DNA of 64,000 nt from NCBI RefSeq assembly GCF_023278565.1, contig NC_064676.1, positions 3,596,001 through 3,660,000 on the forward strand. The letters are read 5' to 3'. Every line of letters starts with the position of its first letter. Position 1 is the stretch's first letter. Position numbers and translations under genes: made by a program. Positions 37,200 to 49,731 of this stretch are shown here, piece by piece. The notes beneath the pieces are model-generated. The model was not told the origin of the DNA. It ran no database searches and saw nothing but the letters and a program-made list of their open reading frames with translations. Origin of the DNA: Colletotrichum lupini (lineage: Eukaryota; Ascomycota; Sordariomycetes; Glomerellales; Glomerellaceae).

Positions 37200-38576
37200 T
37201 CAATGCTTCCTCCGCGGCGCCCGGTGGTACTGATTCGCCCACTTGATCCTCACCCCAATCTCGTCCGCAATCTTGTACACGAAATTCGGCTCCCGCAAAA
37301 ACTGCCTCGCCACAAACACCGCGTCCGCCTGCGTCACCTGCCCATGCTCCTCGTCAACCTCCAACGTCGCCGCGTTGCCCTGATCAACACCATTATGCCC
37401 ATTCGCCTCCGCAGAACCAGAGCCCCGGGCCTGCACGATGCTCCGCGCCATCTCGCCACTCGAAATCATGCCCACGGCGCCGATGAACAGCTTCTTACCC
37501 TCCGCGGCCAGCGCCTCGCGGATCTTGCCCGCGATGCTGACCTGGTAATACGGCGAGATCTCAATCTTTTGCGCCTCGTTGTTGCCGCCGGAGGAGACGT
37601 CCAGCAAGTCGACGCCGGCTTCGGGGAGGAGCTTGGCGAGCTTGATGGAGTCCTCTACCACCCACGAGGGCTTGCCGTCGTACTCCATCCATTCTGTCGC
37701 CGAGATGCGCAGGAAGAGCGGCATGCCGGATGGGATGACGTCGCGGACGGCCTTGATGACTTCAAAGAGGATGCGGGTGCGGTTCTCGAAGCTGCCACCG
37801 TACTTGTCGGTGCGTTGCTGGAGTTATGTTAGGATTTTCTGTGCCGCATTGTATCATTATGGGAGGGTCAAGAGGGGGTCAGAACTTACGTTGGTCAGAG
37901 GAGAGAGGAACTGCGTAATCAGGTAGCCGTGTGCGCCGTGAATCTCAATGACATCGACACCCGCCTCGACAGCCCTCTTAGCAGACTCAGCAAAGGCTGT
38001 CACCACACCCTGAATTTCCTCAAGAGTCAACTCCCGCGGCGTAGCCCATCCTTCGGTAAACGGAATCGAGCTCGGCGCAACACAGTCATCGGGCCACCCG
38101 CCCTCGCTCTCCAGCGCAAGAGCTTTGCCCTTGGTCTCCGTAATCCACGGCGCCAACGTGCTCGCCTTGCGACCGGCGTGAGCAAGCTGAATACCCACAG
38201 CCTGGTTCTGCGAGTGAATAAAATCAACCACGCGCTTCAGCGGCGCGACCTGGGAGTCCTGCCACAGACCGACGTCCTCGGGGGAGATGCGGCCGCGGGC
38301 CTCGACACCCGTGGCCTCGATGATGGTCAGCGCCGCGCCGTGCAGGGCGAACTGGCCCAGGTGGACGAGGTGGTAGTCCGTCATGTGGCCATTGTCGGCG
38401 GAGTACTGGCACATGGGCGAGACCCAGATGCGGTTGTTGAGGGTCAGGTCGCGGATCTGGAGGGGTTGGAAGAGCGTCGGGGCGGCGGGGGCGTCGACGG
38501 GGGTGCCGGCGGGGGGCTCCTGGGCCGGGGTGTAAAACGGCACGCCTGGGGCGGCCTTGTTGGCGGTGCCGGTCAT
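37200..38576 (-). CDS. NADH:flavin oxidoreductase, Old Yellow Enzyme family (YqjM-like)
   Basis: FMN-dependent ene-reductases of this family reduce activated C=C bonds. Inferred exons are 37890-38576 and 37200-37817, giving 434 residues. Family blocks: L-F-Q-P-L-Q-I-R-D-L-T-L-N-N-R, V-S-P-M-C-Q-Y-S-A (with the regulatory Cys of YqjM-type enzymes), I-Q-L-A-H-A-G-R-K-A, I-E-I-H-G-A-H-G-Y-L, F-L-S-P-L-T-N joined by splicing to Q-R-T-D-K-Y-G-G-S-F-E-N-R, and D-V-S-S-G-G-N. The last exon has an insert of about 30 residues (E-A-N-G-H-N-G region) before A-D-A-V-F-V-A-R-Q-F-L-R. The start at 38576 was chosen because the protein matches from there. An in-frame Met at 38753 would add 59 residues of low-quality sequence; it could also be a mitochondrial leader. 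Confidence 0.92.
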
Positions 38577-40151
38577 GGTTGTCGTCCGGGGGGTTAATGT
38601 TCTTTTGCCTGCGTAGAGGAGACCAGAGACGAGGGTGATTATGCGGGGATAAGGTGCCGTGTTTTGCGGCGTTTTCTGGCGATGCTTCGTTTGAAGCGGA
38701 GGGGGTGGGACGTTTGGCCAGTGGTTTCGAGTTGATGAACTGTTGACAGGCAAGCGGGCAGGAAGATAGATCTGAGAAGGGTCGTCAAGGGGTTTTGTCT
38801 ACAAGGCTAAAAGCGCCGGATCGAACCCCGGGAACCTATATTCCGTGTCGTCACAGCAGTCGAGTGAGACTTGTCCTGATTTGTAAAGCTGTCGATGCGG
38901 GTAGTGGGCAGGGTAAGGTCGGTTGGTAACAAACACCTCGGCATCTAGAAGGCGATATGGAGCATGGCGAGCAACAAATCAAACGGCTATTGGATCGAAA
39001 CCTCTATCTCTAGGCTCAATGCTCCAGGACAGTGGGGGTGTCTATCGAAGCAACACGTTTAGCAACAAAGTCGATTTATCAGCGCGGTCTAAAGTGCGTC
39101 CATTTCAAAGCCTGCGGTGCTTCCTACCTTATCCGACGAAACGCCCTATCAAGACGCCCTAAAGCCCACCTTCTGAACGGCGATTGAAATCTAGTAGGTA
39201 AATTGCTCTTTCCTCAATGAAGCCATCTTATGCTTGCTGAGTAATTGCAGAATGCCATGCGTCAGTCCTGTTGCACTCTGCAGGTCCTTACCTCGCTCCT
39301 TCCTGTTGAACGGGAATAAGTTTGAATTGAAAACGGCCTCTGTTCGGAGTGGGTCCACCCCGAGTGGCGTCATTCCGACTTGCCCCCCCCCCGCCTTCCT
39401 CTCCGTGGCACCGAATCGGCAGCCGTCCAACACCACCCCAATGGTCCAACCTACCTACCCCTCTATTCCTCTCCCTTTACCGGTCCTCGCCAAGTTGCGA
39501 ACCGAGTTTCTGGTTAATGAAGCGCCGTTTCTTTCTCGAAGCCTTCTGTAAAGACTAGCTCACCCGGCAGCGGGGGTTTCAACTTTGCAAAGTGTCACTA
39601 TTGACTAGGACATGCGACCGAGCACGGCACCCCAGGTCGCATCCGAATGCTTATGCCTGTAGGTAAAACCGACGTCCCTTGCTCATGTCACCCACCAACC
39701 GGTCAACGACCCCAAACTCTGTAGCACAGTGTTCATCCGTTGGAATGGCTTCAATTGTACCACATTCCTTCTGCTGTCTTACTCAATCACTAAATACGAG
39801 AGTGCGTTGCGACGAGACTAAGTGTTTGAACCTTGCAATTTCATGTATTCATGAACATACTACATTAGACCATGGCCCGTTAAGGGGCTCTTTGAGTCTA
39901 TATCCGTTCAGGACCCATCCCTGAAAGCGGTATCTGTTGAATTCCTTACTTTTCCCTGAGTCCCAAACCCGCTTGCAAAACGCCGTGGAGATGTGTTGAA
40001 AAAAGAACGCCTATGTTGAATTTGCCCTAACCTTCCCCTGTTTTTCCGGTCATCCCCGCGGGTATTGCCACGTCATTGTCTGTTGAAAAGACTTATCGAT
40101 CCCACCCAACACCTAAATCACACTCATGTACACCGCATCAATTGCCCAAAC
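38577..40151. other. Intergenic, nothing recognised
   Basis: Upstream of the Old Yellow Enzyme gene and downstream of the methionine synthase gene. No convincing frame. The segment at 38812-38840 resembles part of a tRNA T-arm in antisense but does not fold into a tRNA. Confidence 0.45.
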
Positions 40152-42639
40152 TTAGTTGGAGTACTTCTGGCGGAAGTACTTGGCAGCGTTGACCATGTTG
40201 ACCAAAGCGGCCTTGGTCTCAGCCCACTGGCGGGTCTTCAGACCGCAGTCGGGGTTGATCCAGAGCTGCTCAGGGCGAAGACCGTTGTTAAGCATCTCCT
40301 CGATGCGGGTCTTGATCTCCTCCTCTGAGGGAACACGGGGGGAGTGGATGTCGTAGACACCAGGTCCGATGTGGCGGGGGTAGGCCTTGTCCTCGAAGAC
40401 ACGGAGGAGCTTGGCGTCAGACTTGCTGTTCTCGATGGACAGGACATCGGCATCCAGCGCGGCAATGGCGTGGAAGAAGTCCTGGAACTCGGAGTAGCAG
40501 AAGTGGGAGTGGATCTGGGTGGAGTCCTCGACACCGGCGGTTGACAGCTTGAAGGAGTCGACGGCCCACTTGAGGTAAGCCTCACGCTCGGAGCCGGTGC
40601 GGAGGGGAAGACCCTCACGGAGGGCGGGCTCATCGACCTGGATGACGTAGATGCCAGCGGCCTCGAGGTCGACAACCTCGTCGCGGAGAGCCAGAGCAAG
40701 CTGCTGGGCCTGAACGGACTGGTGAACGTCGTCACGGGGGAAAGACCAGCGCAAGCAGGTGATGGGGCCGGTAAGCATGCCCTTCATGGGGCGAGCAGAG
40801 TTGGCAGCAGCGTACTTGGACTCCTTGACGGTCATGGGCTCGTTGTTGCGGCGAGAGATATCACCGACAACGATGGGGGGACGGACGCAGCGAGAGCCGT
40901 AAGACTGAACCCAGGCGTGGGTGGTGAAGACGTAACCGTCCATGCGCTCACCGAAGTACTGAACCATGTCGTTACGCTCGGGCTCACCGTGGACGAGGAC
41001 ATCCAAGTCAAGCTCGTTCTGGATCTTGATGGTCTCCTCAATCTCCTTCTCGATGAACTTCTCGTACTCCTGGGCAGTGATCTCGCCCTTGGTGAACTTG
41101 TTGCGCTGGATACGGATCTCCTTGGTCTGGGGGAAAGAGCCGATGGTGGTGGTTGGGAAGAGGGGAAGCTTCAGGTGCTTACGCTGAGCCTCAATACGGG
41201 TAGGGAACTCAGACTTGCGGTTGTGCATGGCCTCAGTGACCTCAGACTGGCGCTTCTTGACGTTGGGATCGTTGGTGCGGGCAGAGGTGGCGCGGGACTG
41301 GATGTCCTTGGCGTTCTCATCGAGCTTGGCCTGGACAGAGGCAGCATCGGTGATGGCCTTGGCAATGGTGGCAACCTCAGAGGCCTTCTCGGAGGCGAAG
41401 GAGAACCAGCGGTAGACCTCCTCGGGGAGCTTCTTCTCGGAGGCAAGGGTGTGGGGGGTGTGGAGGAGGGAGCTGGAGGTGGAGACGATGACACGGTCCT
41501 CGCCGACCTTGGCGATGGCCTGCTTGACGGTGTCAATGGCACGCTGGAAGTTGGTCTTCCAGATGTTACGGCCGTCGACAACACCGGCAGAGAAGATCTG
41601 CTTGGGGCCGAGCTTCTCGAGAACGGGGCCGAGCTGCTCAGGGTTGCGGACAAGGTCGACGTGGAGACCGTAGACGTTGCTGATGGCGGGGAGAACATCG
41701 AAGTTGTGGACGATGTCACCGAAGTAGGTGGCCAGAACAAGGTTGGGGAGGCCAGCACCGACAAGCTGCTCGTAGGCGGGCTTGAAGGCGTCCTTGGACT
41801 TCTGGGGAAGGTCGTAGACCAGAATGGGCTCGTCAATCTGAACGGTTTCGGCACCGGCAGCCTTGAGCTGCTTCAGGAGCTCGACGTAGACGGGGACGAG
41901 CTTGTCGAGGAGGGAGATGGGGTCAACGGACTGGCCACGGTCGGGCTTGCCGAGGTGGAGGAAGGAGACGGGTCCGAGAAGGACGGGGCGGGTGGTGATG
42001 CCAGCGGCCTTGGCCTCGTTGAACTCGCGAACGGGCTTGGGGTCGGAAGCGAGCTTGAAGGTCTGGCCATCCTGAAGGGTAGGCTTAACGTAGTGGTAGT
42101 TGGAGTCAAACCACTTGACCATTTCCTGTTGATGGACCCATTAGCACATGGTCCAAGCTTTTTTGGATTTTTTTTCTGTGTCGGTTTTTGCCAACAGCTC
42201 AATTGTTTGAGCGGGGGCGGGGGCGGGGCTTACCAGAGAGGGAACGTCGATGCCATCCTTCTGGTGGCCACGGCCCATGGCGAAGTACTCGTCAATGGGC
42301 TCGAGCTTGGTCTCGGCATAACGGGGAGGGACAGCCTGTTTGTTTCGTAAGCTTGTGATTCTATGTGGTATTGGTCATGGATGGGGGTGGGGGGCGTGAG
42401 TCACGTACGTTGAAGAGCTGAATGTGGTCGAGGACGTGGTCGTAGTGAGCAAAGTCGTTGCTGGGGATGATGTCGACACCGGCATCCTTCTGAATCTGCC
42501 AGTGAGCAAGACGAAGTCTCTTGCCCTCGGCGAGGAGCTCATCGCGGGAGAGCTTGCCGCCCCAGTAGGCCTCGTTGGCCTTCTTGAGGTCACGGTTCAC
42601 ACCCATGCGGGGGAAACCAAGGACCGATGACTGAACCAT
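40152..42639 (-). CDS. Cobalamin-independent methionine synthase (5-methyltetrahydropteroyltriglutamate-homocysteine methyltransferase)
   Basis: Transfers a methyl group from methyl-tetrahydrofolate polyglutamate to homocysteine in the cytosol, the last step of methionine synthesis. Inferred exons are 42409-42639, 42234-42335 and 40152-42125, giving 768 residues, the usual length. The N-terminal start [15 protein letters not shown] is the family start, so the Met at 42639 is preferred to an in-frame one at 42675. Zinc ligands are present: His652 and Cys654 (H-S-H-F-C), Glu676 (S-I-E-N) and Cys738 (N-P-D-C-G-L-K-T). The folate side includes F-P-R-M-G at the start. Codon use is strongly biased toward C/G third positions, as expected for a highly expressed housekeeping gene. 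It supplies methyl groups via SAM, which the neighbouring methyltransferase would use, but a functional link is not implied by distance. Confidence 0.97.
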
Positions 42640-45600
42640 CTTGAATGCTGTTGCTTGTCTGTGCAAAGTATTCAAATGTGACTGAAATGTGCGTTGTGTA
42701 AAATTACCTCGCCGACAAGAAGCAAGGTAAGGAAGAAAGAATTTGGAAGACAGGTCGGTTGAGGAGGGGAGGAGGAAGAAGGGAAGAGTGAAACGGATGG
42801 GAAGAAGGCGGAGGAGGGGTTAATAGAAGTAGTCGGACGGACAGGCGAGGAGGGTGAGAAAAAAAAAAAAAAAAACTCTACCAGGTAGGTGGCCGAGTCG
42901 GTCGGTGAATTGGGCGATTGCGTGCGAAGGTACGGCGGAAGATGAGGAGGGGAGCAACAGCACAGCAATGGAAGCTCAGTGGCTGGGGTGACGGGTCCCG
43001 GGTCCAGTCAATTGAGAGCGAAGTCGGCTTTGGATCTTCTGTTTCCCTTTGGTTCCCTTTGGGATTTCCCTTTTCCCTTTTCCCACCATACGGAGACCTT
43101 ACGGAGACATAAGGTACATACACTACGGATACCCTACGATCAGCCATTGACCCGGTGATTTTGTCTCTATCTGCTTGATTTACGAATTTTCTGCTTATGC
43201 CTCTCCCTCGATTTCCTTCCTTCCTAAGTTCCTAAGCTCCTCCCTCCTCTTCCTAGTACGGTCAATGGTGGTATCATGGTCGTTCCTACCTACCCCTCCA
43301 TTGCGTATGCCTGGTGCTTGCCCAGGAAAGAAAAAAAAATGAGGCGAGAATTCTTTTCCCACCATGGTCCCTTAGCGTTAAGGTGGGGTAGTTTTGGAAG
43401 GGAAGGAGGGGTTGTCGCAGATTGCCCTTGAGATACTGCCCTCTGACACGCCCTGAGAATGCAGCGTGGCGTGAAGCTGGAGACTCGATTGGGGAAAGGT
43501 CTTTGGACGCATCCACCCAAGCAAGAAACATTTCTGGGCTGCTGATGGCGGGGTACAACAATTGAACAATGTCACTACCCTACCGTGAGCTATCAGTAGC
43601 TATCGTTTTTAACTGGGAGTTCCCGGCGGAAACACACGAGCCACCCATTGTTCTCTGTTAGTGCCCCTCAGTTCCACACCTGAGAGGCAACGTACACAGT
43701 AAGATGGACCCGAGTTGTCACCGTCACTTTGCGTTGCGTTGAATGATTATCATCTTCTTCTGCCTTCCATTTTGCAAGCTGACGTGCCGTGCCTCCCTCG
43801 CTTGTTCACCCACTGCGTCGGTGTGCCTGAGGATAATGGCCCGAATGGTCTAGAATCTGAGACTACTGGCTGTACGTGCCTGTTGATGCATGACACGACA
43901 ACTCCAACATTGCCTAAGGTAAGGTAGGCGCTTTAGGGCAGGGCAAAAGGCAACTTGAGATTGTCCATGTGCATGACAAGTTTGGCAAATGTGAGAATAG
44001 GTAGCAACCCAAAGTCAAAACAACAGACGGGAACCTGCGAGCAAAGGAAACTCAAGAAGGAGGGGCAGACGTTTCCCTATTGGCTGAATGCTACTTGAGT
44101 GCGGCAGGAACGCAGGGGACCTGCCTCGATATGGAAGGGCGGTGTGGGAAGTCGGGGAATGCACCTCCAGCCTGCGTGCCTGCCTATCTGTCGTGAGAAG
44201 TTGAGAATATTCGTAGGTACGTATAGGAATTCGAGCCTGAGGGAAAGAACGTTTTCTCATCTTCTTACCTTACAAGTGACGCCTTGGGCTTATCGTGCTC
44301 GATGCTGCCCGCGGCACGTGCGCGCTCGACGCTTTGCCTCAGGTACGAAAGTAATCCACTCGAGCTTGCCTGGTCCCATTTCTGTCGCTAGCTTCTCTTT
44401 TCATTCGCTCAATCCACCGCCTTACTGGAGCCGCCGCACCCTTTTTTCTTCCCCTTGCTTGAAGCTGCTTGTCGGAGACGTGCTAGGGTGACCTTACTCA
44501 AGCGTGTTGAGCTCTGCGCGCTTCAGGAACCTCCGCCTCGGATTCCATGGACATCCTCACCTCACCGTTGTTGACGACCCCTTCTTGACTCTCGCGGCTT
44601 CACTAGCTGCGCTGAGTTGTCACCTTGTCTTGCTCTGTTGAGAAACTGATGCAGGTTGCATTCCTGAGTTGTCTGCTTCTGTCAATCAATGTCTCACCCT
44701 CACGCGTCAATTGTCTCCCTCGATTGGACGAGCCTTTCCTCCTTCAACTGAGGCCATGACGGCAATTGCAGGTCAAACGTCGAGACCGCCTCGAAGCCGT
44801 TCTAGCTCTCTCATTGTTTCTTTTTCCTCGACAACGGTAGCCAATAGTGAATCAGCCGCCACTCGTCACCGCTTCTTATAATGGCCTCCCTCGATGCACC
44901 AAGATTCAAGACAGACTATGCCAGTCTGGACCAACAGTCATGTCGCTCGCTTGATAGTCGTGGAAGCAGTTGAAGCTTCCGACGTCGACTCTTTCGTGAT
45001 CACCAACACTGCTCATCCGCTAACATCAGAGCGGCGTGGGGCCTTCACACGGCCGCCATAAACGCATTTTTCGATTCTGGGGCAGTCCGCAATGGCGTGA
45101 TCGGCGGCAAAAAAAGATCCAGGATCCCGTCAGTCAGTCTGGGACCTCTGGGTGACTGGCACGAATGGCACCGACTGCCAACTGGGTCTACGGCCTGCCT
45201 CTACATACACAGTAGACTCTTTTCACTGGAGCAGGTTGGAGCACACTGGAGTAGGAGACTGGAAGCATGGAGCACGCAGAAAAATCCGCGCAAAACCTTC
45301 CCAGCAAACAACCCTGGCTCCCGGTTCTTCCTCTTGTTACGGGTCGGGGTCTCATTCTCGAATCTCGAGTTCTCAAACCCCTACCGCCAACCCCACCTCT
45401 CCATACCCGTACATCGGAGCCAGCACGCGCCGATATTGCAGGTTGAGAATGACCGGGCTTTTCAATGGGCACCGCCTCCAACGCTGCCGCCCGGCCCGGC
45501 CACAATATGCCCTGTGCTCGACCAAGCAAGCCTCCTTGGCCCCCTTACCAAGGGCAGCGGGCTCAAGGAGACTTTTTAGACTCTTTTTCGCGGGTCGCCT

Positions 45601-47186
45601 AGCGTCGAATCCGGCCGAGACCCAGTTTCAAGTCTCCGACTCTGCACCTCGTATTATACGGGCCTTCACTTTTTCCATAACCTCTTCCAGACTCTCAACT
45701 CCACGACTGAAACCAAACGTCCCATGGTAGCGATATAGGTGCCCGGACCTTAGCATCCCGTCTTTCTCCTCCATGAGCAGCAGGATTTTCCCGCCCGCGT
45801 TGCACTGCCTCGACGATCCAAGCAGCATCAGACGGACACTTGGGTCTTGGAATGCAACAACGCGGCGGCGCAGTCATCTTTTGATTCCTCGGGCTTGGAA
45901 TGCCGTCAATGCCAGCTACGAGAGCTAGTGCTTTAGAGCATTGAAGTGTCCCCCTCCGCAATGACGCTGGCTGGCGATGCCTTCAGCCATGATCACTAGC
46001 CGAGTTCAACAGGTTTAGGCAATCGCGATGAGCCTGCCAGAGCGAGTATTCCCCGCGCGACAGTCCGGGATAGTGGGTGGCACCGAAACATGATCCTTCT
46101 TGTGGGCTTGTCTAGCTTGTTTACTGGCCACAACTGACAAGGAAACGACGATTCAAGACGCCTCATGTTTTCATCCGACACAAGACGCTCATCCCAAGGC
46201 ATCAGTTGAACTGCCTTTTTTTGCCGTGTATATAAAAAAAGGACGACGCCACCAAAAATAGGAGATCAAGAAACCATCGTTGCACTGTCTGAGGGTAGAT
46301 TGAGAGATTATCGAGCACCTTGACTTACCAAAAAAATCTCGCCAAACCTTTGATTGCAACTCCGAGCCAGGTGGGAGCAGGAGATCGCCTGCACAGACGA
46401 GACAGTTCATGACAGGGCTCGGCGGGAACGTCAAGAACTGCATCCAAGCACCGCACCCCGGTCCTATATCAGCCACGGCTAAGATGCCCCAAGCTTCCGC
46501 TACAGCCGTGTCCCACGAGAACACAGCCAACAACCCTGTCGCCTGAGGCAGTTGAGGGAGCACTTCGCGCGGCACGACTCCCACACCAATGCACTCAGTG
46601 CGTTTGACAATGACGTTTGAAACCAACACCCCTACCATCCCAAGCAGCATCATCTCGTCTTTGACGTGAATCGCTGCCCCATATCAGCGTTCTGTTAAGC
46701 TGAGGATGCAGCAAGAGTCCCAGCAACTCCCGGCAAGCCCCAGCAAAGCCCCGGCTGAGCACCAAGCCAGCCACACCCTTATACCCTCCTTTCTGAAACT
46801 GGCTTAACATCGATTATCACGTATAAGCTTATTCATACACTGCACTTGGCAGACGACACAGGGGCCATGGTGTTAGGGAAGCTCGTGTGTGACCGTGTAG
46901 TTCCCCATATCTGCGGCGCCTCTACCCTGCCAAAGTTGCATCCAGACTTGGAGCAATTGATAATGAAGAGCGTCCTCAGATCCATCTAGGACTAGTTCTG
47001 GTGTGCTCTCTCTTTTCTCTTCTCAAGCTCTCTGGGAGAGTGAAAGTAACAAACGAAGTCAACGGCCTTTCATTATTCGTGTGCTCTGGGTTTTCTGGAT
47101 TCTTCAAATTCTTTAGTACTTTCATCTACTTTACTTTCTCATCCAGAGCTGGCTCTTACACCAAGTGCTGGAACACTATCTTCACA
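42640..47186. other. 4.5-kb stretch without a recognised gene
   Basis: The left 500 bases hold the methionine synthase promoter and leader, including a poly-A tract. The remainder has frames up to 192 codons on both strands, mostly overlapping and compositionally odd. A start-like segment at 44881 (M-A-S-L-D-A-P-R-F-K-T-D-Y) runs only 30 codons before a stop and could be exon 1 of an unresolved gene or a relic. The last 150 bases before 47187 are a pyrimidine-rich promoter-like region of the BTB gene. Confidence 0.45.
42859..42875. repeat. 17-base homopolymer A tract (poly-T on the gene strand)
   Basis: An uninterrupted run of A upstream of the methionine synthase start on the minus strand, equivalent to a poly-dT promoter tract often found before constitutive fungal genes. 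Confidence 0.6.
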
Positions 47187-48264
47187 ATGGCACCCATGAC
47201 TAGACCACAGGGCATCTTCCACAGACCATCAGCGTCTAATATGTACGTCTCCTGCAATACGTCAATGTCCCTCAACCTGATCTAATCTTCTCTTTCACAG
47301 ATCATCACACGAAGATGATAACCTAGCGCGCGTATTCGTCGGTCGAGGCGAGAAGATGAAGGAGTTCCGTATCAACAAGCAGAAGCTCAGCAACGCTGCC
47401 CCTTTCTTCGAGGATCAGCTGGACGCTACACCAGCCGGCGTCAAGGTGACGCCGAACCAGACACCAGTGCCGGTATGGTTACCGCAACAAAAGTCGACTA
47501 TCCGCCTTCCCAACGAATCCGCCTCCATGTTCGAGCTCTTCGTAGTATGGCTGCATCAAAGAGATGGCTTCCGCAGACACCTCGACGAGATGATCACTCT
47601 CGTCAGTGATGCCCCTGGCGTACCGTGCCAACGACTTCACTGGGCTCTGGTTCGCCTTCACATCTTCGCTGCTCGGCTCGATCTGCATCACCTGCAAGAC
47701 CTTGCGATTGATGCCTTGCAAGACATCTACCTCCGCTGCGACTGGGATGTCACACCTCGCTTCGTCCAATACGTCTACGGCCAGTGCGATGCCGAGTCTT
47801 CGATGCGAATTCGGAGGTGGACCGTAGCGATGGTGGCCTGGTCCGTTGCTGGAGGTTCGTCATCGATCGTGAAGGACGATGGCGGGCTCGAAAGGTTTCA
47901 GGAAATGTTTGAGCGCTTCCCCGACTTCGCAACCGAGTTCACCTCGCACCTGCGCAAGATGAAGTCGAGCAAGCTGGACACACGCATCAAGAACCCTCAA
48001 CTGCGCATCCCGGCTAACAAGCTTCGTAACGAAGAGCGCCAGTTCGGTTTCCGGCAATGTTCGTTCCACAGCCATCGGGCTGCCGTCGGCGAGCGTAGAT
48101 GTCCTCACACCACGGCCAGCAGGGAGCTGGATAACTTTCTACTTGTGCCGTTGGTGATGGAGGTCGCCCCAGAACCAAGCCGTGGCCATTCCCGTCGCGA
48201 CATGCGGATGCCACAACCACCTTTCCGCCGAGAACGGATGCCTTACACCGCACAGGTGTTTTAG
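47187..48264 (+). CDS. BTB/POZ-domain protein, fungal type
   Basis: Inferred exons are 47187-47242 and 47301-48264, giving 339 residues. The first exon is 56 bases and joins in frame at an I-S-S-H-E-D-D-N sequence. A BTB-like domain follows: A-R-V-F-V-G-R-G-E-K-M-K-E-F-R-I-N-K-Q-K-L-S-N-A-A-P-F-F (split here by position: the block V-F-V-G to F-R-I-N and then K-L-S-N to P-F-F), then R-L-P-N-E-S-A-S-M-F-E-L-F-V-V-W-L and a helical region L-V-R-L-H-I-F-A-A-R-L-D-L. Fungal BTB proteins of this kind commonly lack a Kelch or MATH partner and have no known function. The C-terminal third (about 215-339) is basic and low in conservation features. Any role as a cullin-3 adaptor is not shown. Confidence 0.78.
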
Positions 48265-48394
48265 AGGGACTGTGAACATCGCCAACCTCCACGGGTGGAG
48301 GGTGCCCGTCTAATTCGGCGGAAAACCAAACTTATCAAGACACACACCAAAATTCTAATTCTTCAACTCGTCATTCGAAATCACCTCTTCCTCC

Positions 48395-49169
48395 TCACAG
48401 GTCCTCGGACTCGGTCCTTCTAGGGACCGGGCATCCATGAGCCATAAAGACACCAAAGCCGTCTTTCGGCTTCGATGCCTGACGGAAAGCGACGCGACTG
48501 CGTCCCGCGTCGGCAAGCTCGAAAACGAAACTACCGCTGCCGTCGCACTGGCCGAGGTCGATGGACTGCGTTCCAGGCTTGACCAGGACGGTGCCCAGAA
48601 GATTCTGCTTCTGTCGTATGGAATCGTCCCCTTCGTAGCTGGGGACGCGGAAGACGCGCATCGTGGTGGCGCCCTCGCGCTGGATCAGCTCCCAGCTCTC
48701 CGAGTCCTCGGGCATGGTGAAGAGGAGGCGGCACTCTGTCGATTCCTGTTGTCCCTGGACGCCGCCAAAGGTGACGAGTTGTGCGACTCTGTTCGCCTTG
48801 TTTCCTATGAAAGAGAACCGTTTGAGTACATTCATTCATTCATTCAGAATCTCCTATGTCAGGGAAACTATACACCAGAGAGGCATAGTTGCCAACCCAA
48901 AAAAGACAAGAAATTTCAAAAAAGCACAAAAAAAAAAAAGTCCTACCTGACGCGTCAATATCTTGGTTGACGTAGAAAAAGGCGGACGGATCCTCCTGTT
49001 CGAAGGGTTGATCTTGCAAAAGCCAGGTCAAGGAGGTCGGGGCATCGACGCGCGCGCATTCCGTCATTGCGTCGTGCTGTTGCTGTTTGCCGAAGAAGCT
49101 CGCTCTGCCGAACGCGGTTCCGGAGAGGGAGAGGACGAGCATGGAGACGATGATGCTGGGACGAGCCAT
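48395..49169 (-). CDS. Small secreted protein, unknown function
   Basis: Inferred exons are 48947-49169 and 48395-48804, giving 210 residues. The N terminus M-A-R-P-S-I-I-V-S-M-L-V-L-S-L-S-G-T-A-F has a signal-peptide pattern with cleavage probably around residue 20. The rest has four cysteines (E-C-A-R, E-C-R-L, Q-C-D-G, G-C-P-V), no membrane segment and no recognised domain. The 142-base intron has a GTAGGA donor and contains a run of 13 T on the gene strand. It lies tail to tail with the BTB gene, with 130 bases between them. It could be an effector-like or cell-surface protein. Secretion is inferred from sequence only. Confidence 0.62.
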
Positions 49170-49707
49170 ATTTTTTGAATGTACATATTCAACTACCCAG
49201 TAGGGGGGGGGATGAATATCCTGGATTACTTTTTTCCAAATAAAAAGAAGACACTAGATGTCTTTTTGCTGGACTTTTTTTTCTTTCGATTCCCTATTTT
49301 AAGCTGTGACTGTTTCCGACGAGCCGGTAATAAAAAGTTAAGCCGGTGTACCGAGTAGGTGAGAGTGTGTCGGTTGGTTGGATGATCGGCGGTGATCTGA
49401 AGAAGGGATCCAGGTTATCCGTGGAGGTGGGATGTAAGTCGAGCACACACTATCCGAGCACCAGTGGAAACACACCCGTCGTCGTCGTTATGTCGTGTTA
49501 TGGAAGGGAGCACAAGAGCAGTTCAAGAGGATGACGAGAAGGATAAGAATAAAGCCGAGATCCAGGTTCAAGAGGGCGGGAGGAAGGGGAAGGAGGGGAA
49601 CGGGTGGTGCGGTCTGACACGATATTATACTCTGGACGTACCCGATCCCGACTTTGACTTTTGTGCTCTGATCTGGGTTAGGTACCATGTAGGCAGCCGG
49701 GCGTTCT

Positions 49708-49731
49708 TGGTGGTGGTGGTGGTGGTGGTGT
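49708..49731. repeat. GGT trinucleotide microsatellite
   Basis: Eight consecutive ggt/gtg units. A similar shorter run lies near 15107-15123. Confidence 0.8.

Noticed and set aside
38812..38845. tRNA-like sequence (cggatcgaaccccggg)
   Set aside because: No matching acceptor, D or anticodon arms nearby.
40722..42350. 542-codon plus-strand frame
   Set aside because: Antisense shadow of the methionine synthase exon caused by its strong third-position bias; Gly/Leu/Val-rich translation.
45097..45730. 160- and 192-codon overlapping plus-strand frames
   Set aside because: Two frames over the same DNA, both of biased composition, with no domain and no clear exon structure.
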